DNA from: CAISTG01 sp964455185
GTDB lineage: Bacteria > Patescibacteriota > Patescibacteriia > 2-01-FULL-39-33
NCBI GenBank assembly: GCA_964455185.1
Contig: CAYVUR010000008.1
Span: 1 to 26,383 of the forward strand
Reading direction: 5' to 3'
Length of the DNA: 26,383 bases
The stretch's first letter is position 1, and every line of letters starts with the position of its first letter. The translations under genes were made by a program, and so were the position numbers. The notes beneath the pieces are model-generated. The model made no database searches. It saw only the letters and a list, made by a program, of their open reading frames with translations, and had not been told where the DNA came from. This document shows positions 16,600-24,549 of this stretch, piece by piece.

Positions 16600-17295
16600 A
16601 TGCTTAATTTTCAATTAGATAAGTTTAGTGGGCCATTAGATCTTTTGTTGCAATTAATTGAACAAGAGAAACTTGATATTTCTCAAGTATCTTTAGCTAA
16701 GGTAACTGATCAATATTTGGCTTATTTAGATGAACAAAAAAATTTACCTACCGAGGAATTAGCTGATTTTTTAACTATTGCTACTAAACTTTTAGTAATT
16801 AAATCAAAAATTTTACTACCTCAGTTAACTGACGAAGAAGAAGATAGCGCCAAGCAATTGGAAGCTCAACTTAAAATGTATAAAGAATATCTTGAAGCAT
16901 CAAAAAAAATAGAACAAATAATTGCTCAAAGAAATTTTCTGTTTACTCGAGAACGTATTGCTATAGATTTTCATCCAGTTTTTTCTCCCCCACTAGAATT
17001 AAAGGTAACTGATTTACATAAAATTTTTCAAGAAATTATTAAAAGAATAGAATATATTACTAATTTACCTCAGAAGATTATGGAGCGCACTGTCAGTTTA
17101 CAGGAAATGGTTGATGGTATTCGTAATGTTTTAAGACAAGTTTCTAAACTTAGTTTTAAAGAAGTAATTAAAAAAGCGAAGTCTAAACATGAAATAGTAG
17201 TTTGTTTTATGGCTTTATTAGAATTAATTAAATTAGGAGAAGCAGCTGTAAATCAAGCAGGAGTTTTTGATGAAATTCATGTTGAAAAAACTTAA
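16600..17295 (+). CDS. scpA: Segregation and condensation protein A
   Basis: The kleisin subunit of the SMC-ScpAB condensin, which bridges the two SMC heads. The typical opening FSGPLDLLLQLIEQEKLDI-VSLAKVTDQYLAYL and the ADFLTIATKLLVIKSKILLP segment (about 8-77) are intact, with a charged linker and a C-terminal winged helix (FKEVIKKAKSKHEIVVCFMALLELIKLGE). At 231 aa it is close to the usual length. scpB follows 11 bases later. No smc gene is present in the window. Confidence 0.94.
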   Translation: MLNFQLDKFSGPLDLLLQLIEQEKLDISQVSLAKVTDQYLAYLDEQKNLPTEELADFLTIATKLLVIKSKILLPQLTDEEEDSAKQLEAQLKMYKEYLEASKKIEQIIAQRNFLFTRERIAIDFHPVFSPPLELKVTDLHKIFQEIIKRIEYITNLPQKIMERTVSLQEMVDGIRNVLRQVSKLSFKEVIKKAKSKHEIVVCFMALLELIKLGEAAVNQAGVFDEIHVEKT

Positions 17296-17306
17296 TTTTT
17301 AAGATT

Positions 17307-17900
17307 ATGAATGAAATAAAAAGTAAAATAGAATCTTTGTTATTTATCTCGCATAAACCCCTTTCTATTTCTGAATTAACAAAATTAATTAATTCAGATA
17401 AAAATCAAGTAGAAGCTTCTCTCAAAGAATTATATGAAGAATATAATCAAAAATCAGGTGGTATTAAATTAATAAAGTTAGAAGATAAATATCAATTAGC
17501 AACAACTGGTTCTAATAGTGAGATTATAGCTCGTTTTTTAAAAACAGAAATTACTGGAGAATTAACTCGTCCTTCTTTAGAAACTTTAACAATTATTGCT
17601 TATCGAGGACCGATTTCTAAAGCAGAATTAGAATTAATTCGTGGTGTTAATTGTTCAATTATTTTACGTAATCTCTTAATAAGAGGATTGATTGAAGCTC
17701 GTGAAGATAAAGTTAAAGCTACTACTGTTTATCAGATAACTTTAGATTTCCTAAAATATTTAGGAATTTCAGAAGTTTCACAATTACCCGATTATGAAAA
17801 GCTTAATCGTAATAATAATTTAGATAAATTATTATTAGGATTAACTGATAATCCTATTGAAAAGACAATTGAAGAAACAGTTATAACAGTTATAGAATAA
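17307..17900 (+). CDS. scpB: Segregation and condensation protein B
   Basis: The kite-type partner of ScpA, made of two winged helices. Characteristic segments are IESLLFISHKPLSISEL near the start, GGIKLIKLEDKYQLAT, and LTRPSLETLTIIAYRGPISKAELELIRGVN (about 91-120), followed by LIEAREDK. The 197-aa length is normal. Position directly after scpA supports the call. A short AT-rich gap of 18 bases separates it from the carboxypeptidase gene. Confidence 0.94.
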   Translation: MNEIKSKIESLLFISHKPLSISELTKLINSDKNQVEASLKELYEEYNQKSGGIKLIKLEDKYQLATTGSNSEIIARFLKTEITGELTRPSLETLTIIAYRGPISKAELELIRGVNCSIILRNLLIRGLIEAREDKVKATTVYQITLDFLKYLGISEVSQLPDYEKLNRNNNLDKLLLGLTDNPIEKTIEETVITVIE

Positions 17901-17918
17901 TTTTAATATCAATAAATC

Positions 17919-18842
17919 ATGTTTGAAGCAATTGTTAATTTATTTATTGCTGGAATATTTTTACAAGCTCAAGCTGTAACTCCAGCTACAGCTATTATGC
18001 CAGCAGAAACTTTAATTTTAGAAAATCATCAATCTCAAGCATCTGTTCCTTTTAAGGATTTAACTAAAAAAAGTTTAGGAGTAAAAGTTACGGCAAAAAG
18101 CTTTGTAGTAGTAGAACCAAAAACAGGGGCGGTGATTTATGAGAAAAATTCTGAAGAAAATAGATCAATTGCTAGTATTACTAAATTGATGACAGCTTTA
18201 ACTTTTTTAGATTTTAATCCGGGTTGGGATAAAGAATACATTATGACTTCTTCTGATTTTAGAGCAGGAGCTAAACCCGTTTTATTTCCTGGGGAAAAAG
18301 TTACAGTTAAAGATTTATTTTATGCTATGATGGTGGCTTCCTCTAATGAAGCAGCGATTGCTTTAGTTAATTCTACTGGTTTAAGTCAAGAGGAGTTTGT
18401 TAAACAAATGAATTTTCGTGCTAAACTTTTAGGTATGAATAATTCTAAATTTGTTGAGCCAAGCGGTTTAGATAGCGAAAATAAATCAACAGCTAAAGAT
18501 TTAATTAAATTAATAGATGTAGTTTTTAGCCATTCAGAAATTAGAAAAGCTGGTGGCACTAAACAATATGATTTAAAAATTATAAATAAAAATGAATCAA
18601 GAACTATTTATAGCACTGATAAAATTCTTAAAGAAGATTTTGGCTTTAAAAATCAATTTTATAATTTAGAGGCAGGGAAAACTGGTTATTTAGAAGCAGC
18701 GGGATATTGTTTTGTTTCACAAGTACGCGATCGAAATAATAGAAAATTATTAATAACGGTGCTTGGCAGTTCAACTACTTATGATAGATTTTCTGATACT
18801 AAAGGTTTAGCTTATTGGGTTTTTAATAATTTTAAATGGTAA
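17919..18842 (+). CDS. dacA: D-alanyl-D-alanine carboxypeptidase (PBP5-like, S11 family)
   Basis: A serine peptidase that trims the terminal D-Ala of peptidoglycan stem peptides. The N-terminus (about 3-20) is hydrophobic and ends in AQA, a likely signal peptide or anchor. The three penicilloyl-enzyme motifs are complete: S86-I-T-K89, S141-S-N143 and K254-T-G256, with the typical AGKTGYLEAAGYC context. Compared with E. coli PBP5 (about 400 aa) it is short at 307 aa and lacks the C-terminal beta domain and amphipathic anchor, a common form in Gram-positive-type and candidate-phyla bacteria. It fits with the mre/PBP2 genes as evidence for a real peptidoglycan wall. Confidence 0.9.
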   Translation: MFEAIVNLFIAGIFLQAQAVTPATAIMPAETLILENHQSQASVPFKDLTKKSLGVKVTAKSFVVVEPKTGAVIYEKNSEENRSIASITKLMTALTFLDFNPGWDKEYIMTSSDFRAGAKPVLFPGEKVTVKDLFYAMMVASSNEAAIALVNSTGLSQEEFVKQMNFRAKLLGMNNSKFVEPSGLDSENKSTAKDLIKLIDVVFSHSEIRKAGGTKQYDLKIINKNESRTIYSTDKILKEDFGFKNQFYNLEAGKTGYLEAAGYCFVSQVRDRNNRKLLITVLGSSTTYDRFSDTKGLAYWVFNNFKW

Positions 18843-18851
18843 TATAACAAT

Positions 18852-19613
18852 ATGAAAAAGCCAATTATAATTGGTAATTGGAAAATGAAATTAAATTATC
18901 ATCAAAGTATAAATTTAGCTAAAGAATTAGTTAATTTAGCTAATCCAGCTGACATGTTAAATAAAGATATAGTAGTTTGTCCATCATTTTCTTCTTTTTT
19001 ATTGGTTTCTGAAATTTTTAAGAATTCAGGTATTAAAATGGGGGTACAAGATATTTTTTGGGAAGATAGCGGAGCATTTACTGGTTGCGAATCGCCAAAA
19101 TTTCTTTCTGAAGCTGGTTGCCAATATGCTATTATTGGACATTCTGAAAGAAGACAAAATTTCAACGAAACTGATATGATGATACATCAGAAAATTAAAA
19201 GTGCGCTTGATAATAAAATTGTTCCAATTTTGTGCGTAGGAGAAACTTTAACAGAACGTCAACAGAACTTAACTGATAATATTATTTTTACTCAAGTAAC
19301 TAAAGCTCTATCAGGAATTGATTTAATTTCTAATGAAGAATTAGTAATAGCTTATGAACCAGTTTGGGTAATAGGTTCAGGTAGAGCAATTGATCCAGAA
19401 GAAGCTCAGCAAGTTTTTAGAGTTATTTATCAAGCTATAATTGATCTTTGGCCTTTGACAATTGTTCAGACAAATGTCAGGATAATTTATGGCGGTAGTA
19501 TTGATGTGTCTGATTTTAGAGAATTTTTAAATTTAGATCATTTTTCTGGATTTTTAATTGGTGGAGCTAGTTTGAAAAGTAAAAATTTTTGGGAAATAAT
19601 AAAAAATATATAA
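18852..19613 (+). CDS. tpiA: Triosephosphate isomerase
   Basis: Interconverts dihydroxyacetone phosphate and glyceraldehyde 3-phosphate in glycolysis. All key elements of the TIM barrel are visible: GNWKMK with the active-site Asn and Lys at the start, IGHSERR with the catalytic His, AYEPVWVIGSGRAI with the catalytic Glu and the start of the flexible loop 6, and the IIYGGSI phosphate-binding strand. Length (253 aa) is normal. It is followed seven bases later by the aldolase gene, the previous step of the pathway. Confidence 0.97.
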   Translation: MKKPIIIGNWKMKLNYHQSINLAKELVNLANPADMLNKDIVVCPSFSSFLLVSEIFKNSGIKMGVQDIFWEDSGAFTGCESPKFLSEAGCQYAIIGHSERRQNFNETDMMIHQKIKSALDNKIVPILCVGETLTERQQNLTDNIIFTQVTKALSGIDLISNEELVIAYEPVWVIGSGRAIDPEEAQQVFRVIYQAIIDLWPLTIVQTNVRIIYGGSIDVSDFREFLNLDHFSGFLIGGASLKSKNFWEIIKNI

Positions 19614-19620
19614 ATAAAAT

Positions 19621-20496
19621 ATGTTAGTACATATTAAAACTATAGTGAGCAAAGCTCAAAAAGGAGGTTATGCTATTGGAGCTTTTAATACTTCTAATTT
19701 AGAAGTAACTTTAGGTATAATACGTGGTGCTATAGCTAAAAATTCCCCGATTATTATTCAGGTTTCAGAATCAACTATTAAATATGCTGGACTTAAAATG
19801 ATTGCTAACATGATTCAAACTTTAGCTAATAATGAAGCAAAAAATATTCCCATTGCTTTACATTTAGATCATGGAAAAAGTTTTCGTTCAGTTGCTGAAT
19901 GCGTTCGAGCTGGTTTTTCTTCAGTTCATATTGATGCTTCAGATCTTCCTTTTGAAGAAAATATTGCTTTAACTAAGCAAGCCGTTGATTATGCTCATCG
20001 TTATGGTGTTTGGGCTCAAGGTGAATTAGGATCAATGATTGGTAAAGAGGGTATGACAACTTTAGATGTTCCTAAAGATCCTAATACTTTTATGACTGAT
20101 CCTAATAAAGTTAAAGAATTTGTTAAAAATACTAATGTTGATACTTTAGCAGTTTCAGTAGGCACAATGCATGGATATTTTAAGGGTAAAGAAAAAATAG
20201 ATTTTCCTCGTTTAGAGAAAATTAACAAAGAAATACCTAAAATTCCATTAGTGTTGCATGGAGCTTCTGGATTAATTAATAACGATATAACTGGAGCAAT
20301 TAAATTAGGTGTAAGAATTATTAATATTGATACTGATTTACGTATAGCCTTTACTCAAACTTTACGTGAAACATTGAAAAAAACTCCTCAAGGTTTTTAT
20401 GATCCCCGTAAAATACTTTTACCATCTATTGAAGCAGTATCTAAAAAAGTAGAGGAAGAAATAGATTTTTTTGGAAGTTCTAAAAATAATTTATGA
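19621..20496 (+). CDS. fba: Class II (zinc) fructose-bisphosphate aldolase
   Basis: Cleaves fructose 1,6-bisphosphate, or makes it in the reverse direction. The class II zinc and active-site pattern is present: LHLDHGKS, where Asp is the catalytic acid/base and His a zinc ligand, VHIDASDLPFEEN, GELGSMIGKEG, VGTMHGYFKG and VLHGASGL with further zinc ligands, and the NIDTDLR phosphate-binding turn. It resembles the shorter FbaA/GatY-KbaY group (291 aa), so a tagatose-bisphosphate aldolase is possible, though the location directly after tpiA favours glycolysis. Its stop overlaps the next start (ATGA). Confidence 0.93.
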   Translation: MLVHIKTIVSKAQKGGYAIGAFNTSNLEVTLGIIRGAIAKNSPIIIQVSESTIKYAGLKMIANMIQTLANNEAKNIPIALHLDHGKSFRSVAECVRAGFSSVHIDASDLPFEENIALTKQAVDYAHRYGVWAQGELGSMIGKEGMTTLDVPKDPNTFMTDPNKVKEFVKNTNVDTLAVSVGTMHGYFKGKEKIDFPRLEKINKEIPKIPLVLHGASGLINNDITGAIKLGVRIINIDTDLRIAFTQTLRETLKKTPQGFYDPRKILLPSIEAVSKKVEEEIDFFGSSKNNL

Positions 20497-21362
20497 TTTT
20501 AAACATTTTAGTATTAATAATTTTACTATCTAGCATAGTTTTATTAGGAAGAATAATTTGGCGACGTTTGCCGGAATTAAAAGTTTTAGATTTAGAATCA
20601 ATACCTAAAGAAAAAAAGACTGATGCTAAAATTAAAATTTTGGAAAATAAATTTAAGAGACAGAGTCAAGAAATTAAAGAAAAACTTGATACAGCTATTC
20701 ATCCTTTAAGAAGTAAATTTGATAATTTAGGACAAAAACTTAGAAACAGAGTATTAAATTTAGAAAAGAAATATAAAAAAAATAGTGAAATTGAAGAAGT
20801 TAGAAATAAAAGTATTAATGAACTTTTTATTGAGGCTGAAAGTTATATAAATGAAAAAGAATATCAATTAGCAGAAAAAGCATTAATAGAAATTATTGCT
20901 AGAGATAAAAAAGATTTACGTGCTTATGAATTATTAGGATTAGTATATCGTTTTCAAAAACATTATAATCAAGCAATTGAGATTATTAAATATTTAATTA
21001 AACTTAAATCTTTAGAATATCGTAAAAATTATTCAAAAATACCGTTGAAAAAACAAAAATTTGAAGACGCCGAAGACATAATTATGAAATCTTTAGATAC
21101 TGATTCAGATATTTCTAGATTTTATAATGAGTTAGGAGAAATTTATTTACTTGATGGTAAATTAGAAAAATCTCTTGATTGTTATCTTAAAGCTAGCGCT
21201 ATTGAACCTAATAATCCTAAATATCTTGATAAAATTATTGAATTAGCAATCACAATTAAAGATTTTGGTTTAGCTAAGAAAACTTATAAAAGACTCAAAG
21301 AAATTAATCCCGATAATGCTAAATTGTTAGATTTTAAAGAAGCTCTTGAAAAAAATAAATGA
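20493..21362 (+). CDS. Membrane-anchored TPR protein
   Basis: Starts with a hydrophobic helix (about 1-21) followed by basic residues, so the rest is likely cytosolic. Residues about 40-100 are a charged, Lys/Glu/Leu-rich coiled coil, and about 108-285 hold several tetratricopeptide repeats (for example ELFIEAESYINEKEYQLAEKAL and YNELGEIYLLDGKLEKSL). Such proteins act as scaffolds, and the partner is not known. It overlaps fba by four bases (ATGA), so it is probably translationally coupled. It is the last protein gene of the aspS run. Confidence 0.75.
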   Translation: MILNILVLIILLSSIVLLGRIIWRRLPELKVLDLESIPKEKKTDAKIKILENKFKRQSQEIKEKLDTAIHPLRSKFDNLGQKLRNRVLNLEKKYKKNSEIEEVRNKSINELFIEAESYINEKEYQLAEKALIEIIARDKKDLRAYELLGLVYRFQKHYNQAIEIIKYLIKLKSLEYRKNYSKIPLKKQKFEDAEDIIMKSLDTDSDISRFYNELGEIYLLDGKLEKSLDCYLKASAIEPNNPKYLDKIIELAITIKDFGLAKKTYKRLKEINPDNAKLLDFKEALEKNK

Positions 21363-21374
21363 TAGTGATAGAAT
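21346..21374 (+). promoter_or_regulatory. Candidate promoter for the tRNA pair
   Basis: TTGAAA (21346-21351) within the 3' end of the TPR gene, a 17-base spacer and TAGAAT (21369-21374) just before tRNA-Thr. Transcription would begin near 21381, nine bases ahead of the mature 5' end at 21390. Confidence 0.5.
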
Positions 21375-21389
21375 ATTATTGTTATTTTT

Positions 21390-21462
21390 GCCGTTGTAGC
21401 TCAGTTGGTAGAGCGCATCCATGGTAAGGATGAGGTCTCCAGTTCAATCCTGGACAACGGCT
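21390..21462 (+). tRNA. tRNA-Thr (anticodon GGT)
   Basis: A complete cloverleaf: acceptor GCCGTTG pairs with CAACGGC, the D arm is GCTC-AGTTGGTA-GAGC, the anticodon stem CATCC/GGATG encloses ATGGTAA with GGT at 21423-21425, and the T arm is TCCAG-TTCAATC-CTGGA. The discriminator is T (21462). The 3' CCA is not encoded, so a CCA-adding enzyme is needed. tRNA-Tyr follows after 23 bases. Confidence 0.95.
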
Positions 21463-21485
21463 TAGGTTTATTAATTATTAAAAAA

Positions 21486-21568
21486 GGGTCGGTACCAAAG
21501 TGGTCAAATGGGGGAGACTGTAAATCTCTTGGCTTTTGCCTTCGGGGGTTCGAATCCCTCCCGGCCCA
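21486..21568 (+). tRNA. tRNA-Tyr (anticodon GTA)
   Basis: A class II tRNA with the long variable arm usual for bacterial tRNA-Tyr. Acceptor GGGTCGG pairs with CCGGCCC with one G-T wobble, the anticodon loop CTGTAAA holds GTA at 21520-21522, and the T arm is GGGGG-TTCGAAT-CCCTC-like. The discriminator is A (21568) and CCA is not encoded. Confidence 0.95.
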
Positions 21569-21572
21569 TAAT

Positions 21573-21598
21573 AAAAGACGTCTTAAATGACGTCTTTT
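21573..21598. terminator. Bidirectional terminator after the tRNA pair
   Basis: AAAAGACGTC (21573-21582) and GACGTCTTTT (21589-21598) form a perfect ten-base-pair stem with loop TTAAAT, flanked by A and T runs. It lies between the tRNA-Tyr gene and the end of the convergent glycosyltransferase gene (21603), so it can end both transcripts. Confidence 0.9.
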
Positions 21599-21602
21599 AA
21601 AA

Positions 21603-22649
21603 TTATTTATTTTTTGTTTTTCTTTCGTTTTCTATAATAATTTTTTCGTATACTTTATTATAACCGTTAACCATTTTTTCAATGCTGAAAAATTTTTCTG
21701 CCCTTTCTCTTACTGCTTCGCGTTTTATTTTTTTAATGTTTTTTATAGCTTTAACCATACCTTTAATACTATTAACTACATAACCTGTTTTATTATCAGA
21801 AATCACTTCTGGCACAGAGCCTTTTTTCCAGCCGATAACAGGAGTACCACAAGACATAGCTTCAATCATAGAATAACCAAATACTTCTTCGTATTGAGTA
21901 GGAAATATTAAGGCTGTAGCATTTTGTAAATATTCTATTTTTTGTTCAAAATTAGCTTCACCAACATAACGTATATTTTTGCCATCTATGTGTTTTTCAA
22001 TTTGTTCATGCCAATAACCTTCATTAGGGTAACTACGCCCAGCAATAATTAATTGCATGCCAGTTGCTTTAGCCGCTTCAATTGCTAAATGAACACCCTT
22101 TTGTTCTGTTACTCTTCCAAGATACAATAAATAAGGTTCAGGATTAGGATTAAAAGAAAATATATTAGTATCAATTCCGTGATAAATATTAGCTACCCAA
22201 TTAAGTTCTGGCATTACTTTACGTTGAGCTAAAGAAAGAGATATGTAATTATTATCTTTAAATTTTCTTAAAAGGGGTTTAATGTATTCTTCAATTGGAC
22301 TATGAATAGATTGTACAGTTAACTTTTTATTAATACGAGAATAAAATGAACTAACTAAAGTAAAATGAGAATGAATAATATCAAATTCATCGGCGCGGCG
22401 ATAACATTCTGAAATTAATAAATCAAGATAAAGTTTTTTTTCATTATCACTCATATTGCTGTTATTAACAGCCATAGGATAAACACTACTAAGCTTAGCT
22501 TTAGTTTGAGAATCTCCAGAAGCGAAAAGAAACACGTCATTTCCTAAATTTACTAAACCATTACAAAGCCAAGCAATATGAGAATAAATTGCCTTATTTG
22601 AATTGGGTGTTATAGTATTATAATGCGGAGCAAGTTGAGCTATTTTCAT
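21603..22649 (-). CDS. Glycosyltransferase, GT4 family (GT-B fold)
   Basis: Transfers a sugar from an activated donor. The acceptor and donor cannot be read from sequence. The N-terminal acceptor domain starts with MKIAQLAPHY, and the C-terminal Rossmann domain has YLLYLGRVTEQKGVHLAIEAA (about 173-193), IIAGRSYP and the E-x7-E signature in EEVFGYSMIEAMSCGTPVIG, with GSVPEVI following. Length (348 aa) is usual for GT4. It is the second gene of a minus-strand pair 23 bases downstream of the GT2-GT4 protein, with no Shine-Dalgarno. Surface polysaccharide or glycoprotein synthesis is the natural guess. Confidence 0.9.
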   Translation of the reverse strand: MKIAQLAPHYNTITPNSNKAIYSHIAWLCNGLVNLGNDVFLFASGDSQTKAKLSSVYPMAVNNSNMSDNEKKLYLDLLISECYRRADEFDIIHSHFTLVSSFYSRINKKLTVQSIHSPIEEYIKPLLRKFKDNNYISLSLAQRKVMPELNWVANIYHGIDTNIFSFNPNPEPYLLYLGRVTEQKGVHLAIEAAKATGMQLIIAGRSYPNEGYWHEQIEKHIDGKNIRYVGEANFEQKIEYLQNATALIFPTQYEEVFGYSMIEAMSCGTPVIGWKKGSVPEVISDNKTGYVVNSIKGMVKAIKNIKKIKREAVRERAEKFFSIEKMVNGYNKVYEKIIIENERKTKNK

Positions 22650-22672
22650 AATTTATATCTATTTTATTTTAA

Positions 22673-24382
22673 TTAAAAATCAAAAATTTGTCTATAAGTA
22701 TTAATATTTTTTTGACAAGACCAATTTTTTAAAATTTCTTTTCGCATTGATTGACCCATTTGTTTAAGGAGTTTTTTATTTTCATATAATTTTTTTAAAG
22801 CCATTTCTAGAGATTTCTGATTTCTTTCTATTAATAAACCATTTTCTCCATCTTTAATTAATGTTTCAGCAATACCAACTCTAACTGAAACCGCTGGTTT
22901 ACCACAAGCGCCAGCTTCTAATAAAGAATTTGGCCCAGTTTCATTTTTGCTAAGACAAGTAATTACATCAATAGAATTATAGAATTGAGGCATTTTATTA
23001 AAAGGTATTTGGTTTTGTTTTAGGGCTGATTTTAAAGTAATCCAATCCTTATTTCTTTTGCAAACTGGCAATAAAATATCCCAATAACCTTTATAATTTC
23101 TATGGCAATGATCAGGATTACCAGTCCAGCCTACTATTAATTTATTTTCTTTTTTATAATATTTTTTTATTGGTTTAAACATTTTAGTATTAACCCATTT
23201 GGGTACATAATATACTTTATATTTATCACAAATAAATTCTTTTTGTAGTTTTTTATTATTCACTACTATACCTCTACAGCGAGAAAAAATATTTTTTGCT
23301 TCTTTTTTTCTTCCTTGCCAACTATTGAAACTAAAAATACCAACAATTAATTTTTCTTTAACTTCATCAGGTGGCAAGCGATCTAATATATTTTTAGCTG
23401 CTGGCCAGAAAAAAACAAAGATTCTATCATATTTAGAATAATTTTCATAACCAATAGCAAAATCAGTATGGTATTTTTTTGTAAAGTCATAATCTTTAGA
23501 TAAATTTTTTATTATTTCATCCGCTTCAAAATCAAAAGCCCAATTACGAATGTTAGGAATTAGAAGTATTTTAGGTTTAGTTTTGCCTGGTATTTTAAAG
23601 TATTGCCAATTTTTGAGTTTTTTAATGATGTAATTGTAGGAATCTTGATTAGTTTGACGATTTTTGGTGCAAGTTGTTTGTTCTGGATGGTGGCGATAGC
23701 GATAGGCAATAATTGGTAATCTTTTAATTTTAAAACCTTGCCCAATAATTTGAAACCAAAGATCGTAATCTTGACTAGTTTTAAGTTTTTCGTCAAATTT
23801 AATATTTTTAAAAACTTCTTTTCTGATCATTACTGAACAACTGGGAATGCCGCGATAATATTTATTGCCGTAAGCTAAAATTGTAAAAGCACTAGTACCA
23901 GCAACAATTTCTTTTTCGCTAACTTCAATAAGAATTTGTTTAGGATCTTTTGTAAAATCAATAGCGCGACGCAATTCTTTTTTACCATCTGCATCAAAAA
24001 TTTCCATATCGCTATAAACTAATGAAATTTTTGGATTTTTGAGTAAGAAATCAACTTGTTTATTTGTTTTTTGGGGAAAATAAACGTCATCAGCATCCAA
24101 AAAAGAGATAAATTTTCCACGCGCTAATTTAATTCCGGTATTTAAGGCTCCAGATCGATATTTTTGTTGGCGATGAGAAATAATTTTAATACGTTTGTCT
24201 TTTTTAGCATAGTAAGAAGCAATTTTAGCAGTGGCATCAGTTGAAAAGTCATTAACAATAATTAGTTCCCAATTATTATAATTTTGATTAAGTACAGATT
24301 CAATAGCTTCTTTTAGATATTTTTCTCCGTTTCTAACAGGAATAATAATAGAAACTAGAGGTTCTTTTCTTATTTGAGACAT
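22673..24382 (-). CDS. Two-domain glycosyltransferase (GT2 plus GT4)
   Basis: Residues 9 to about 230 are a GT-A family 2 domain: SIIIPVRNGEKYLKEAIESVL, IIVNDFSTD, and the metal-binding D96-A-D98. After it comes a linker, then a GT-B-like half whose second part (about 410-569) matches the C-terminal GT4 domain: KLIVGWTGNPDHC, the E-x7-E signature in ETGPNSLLEAGACGKPAVSV and ENGLLIERN. The N-terminal GT4 half is hard to recognise (about 280-410). At 569 aa it fits two fused transferases, which might add two sugars in turn. It leads the minus-strand pair with the GT4 gene. There is no membrane segment. Confidence 0.85.
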   Translation of the reverse strand: MSQIRKEPLVSIIIPVRNGEKYLKEAIESVLNQNYNNWELIIVNDFSTDATAKIASYYAKKDKRIKIISHRQQKYRSGALNTGIKLARGKFISFLDADDVYFPQKTNKQVDFLLKNPKISLVYSDMEIFDADGKKELRRAIDFTKDPKQILIEVSEKEIVAGTSAFTILAYGNKYYRGIPSCSVMIRKEVFKNIKFDEKLKTSQDYDLWFQIIGQGFKIKRLPIIAYRYRHHPEQTTCTKNRQTNQDSYNYIIKKLKNWQYFKIPGKTKPKILLIPNIRNWAFDFEADEIIKNLSKDYDFTKKYHTDFAIGYENYSKYDRIFVFFWPAAKNILDRLPPDEVKEKLIVGIFSFNSWQGRKKEAKNIFSRCRGIVVNNKKLQKEFICDKYKVYYVPKWVNTKMFKPIKKYYKKENKLIVGWTGNPDHCHRNYKGYWDILLPVCKRNKDWITLKSALKQNQIPFNKMPQFYNSIDVITCLSKNETGPNSLLEAGACGKPAVSVRVGIAETLIKDGENGLLIERNQKSLEMALKKLYENKKLLKQMGQSMRKEILKNWSCQKNINTYRQIFDF

Positions 24383-24399
24383 AATTTATTATAGTTTAT

Positions 24400-24428
24400 T
24401 AAACAAATATTAGATTGATATTTGTTTA
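24400..24428. repeat. Inverted repeat in the glycosyltransferase leader
   Basis: TAAACAAATAT (24400-24410) and ATATTTGTTTA (24418-24428) form a perfect 11-base inverted repeat with a seven-base spacer. It lies 18 bases upstream of the glycosyltransferase ATG, between that start and its candidate promoter. It could be a protein operator or an RNA hairpin, and I do not see a T run that would make it a terminator. Confidence 0.7.
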
Positions 24429-24449
24429 GTTAAAATATTTATCATATTA

Positions 24450-24458
24450 ATTATATCA
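24450..24458 (-). promoter_or_regulatory. Candidate extended -10 promoter for the glycosyltransferase pair
   Basis: Read on the minus strand, TG-A-TATAAT (24458-24450) is an extended -10 element without a good -35 box. Start would be near 24443 and the leader about 60 bases, spanning the inverted repeat. A second TATAAT (24393-24388) sits so close to the ATG that it would give a leaderless RNA. Confidence 0.4.
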
Positions 24459-24494
24459 TAATTTGTTTATTTTATTTTTAAAATAAATTAAATC

Positions 24495-24523
24495 TTGATT
24501 TTTAAATTAAAAATATAGATAAT
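24495..24523 (+). promoter_or_regulatory. Candidate promoter for the PD-(D/E)XK gene
   Basis: TTGATT (24495-24500), 17 bases, then GATAAT (24518-24523). Start would be near 24530, about 20 bases before the ATG at 24550. The divergent gap 24383-24549 otherwise holds the inverted repeat and AT-rich DNA. Confidence 0.5.
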
Positions 24524-24549
24524 AAATATAATATATTAATTTAATTTTT

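Noticed and set aside
21405..21590. 61-codon open frame on the plus strand
   Set aside because: It runs through both tRNA genes and the terminator. The tRNA folds explain the sequence.
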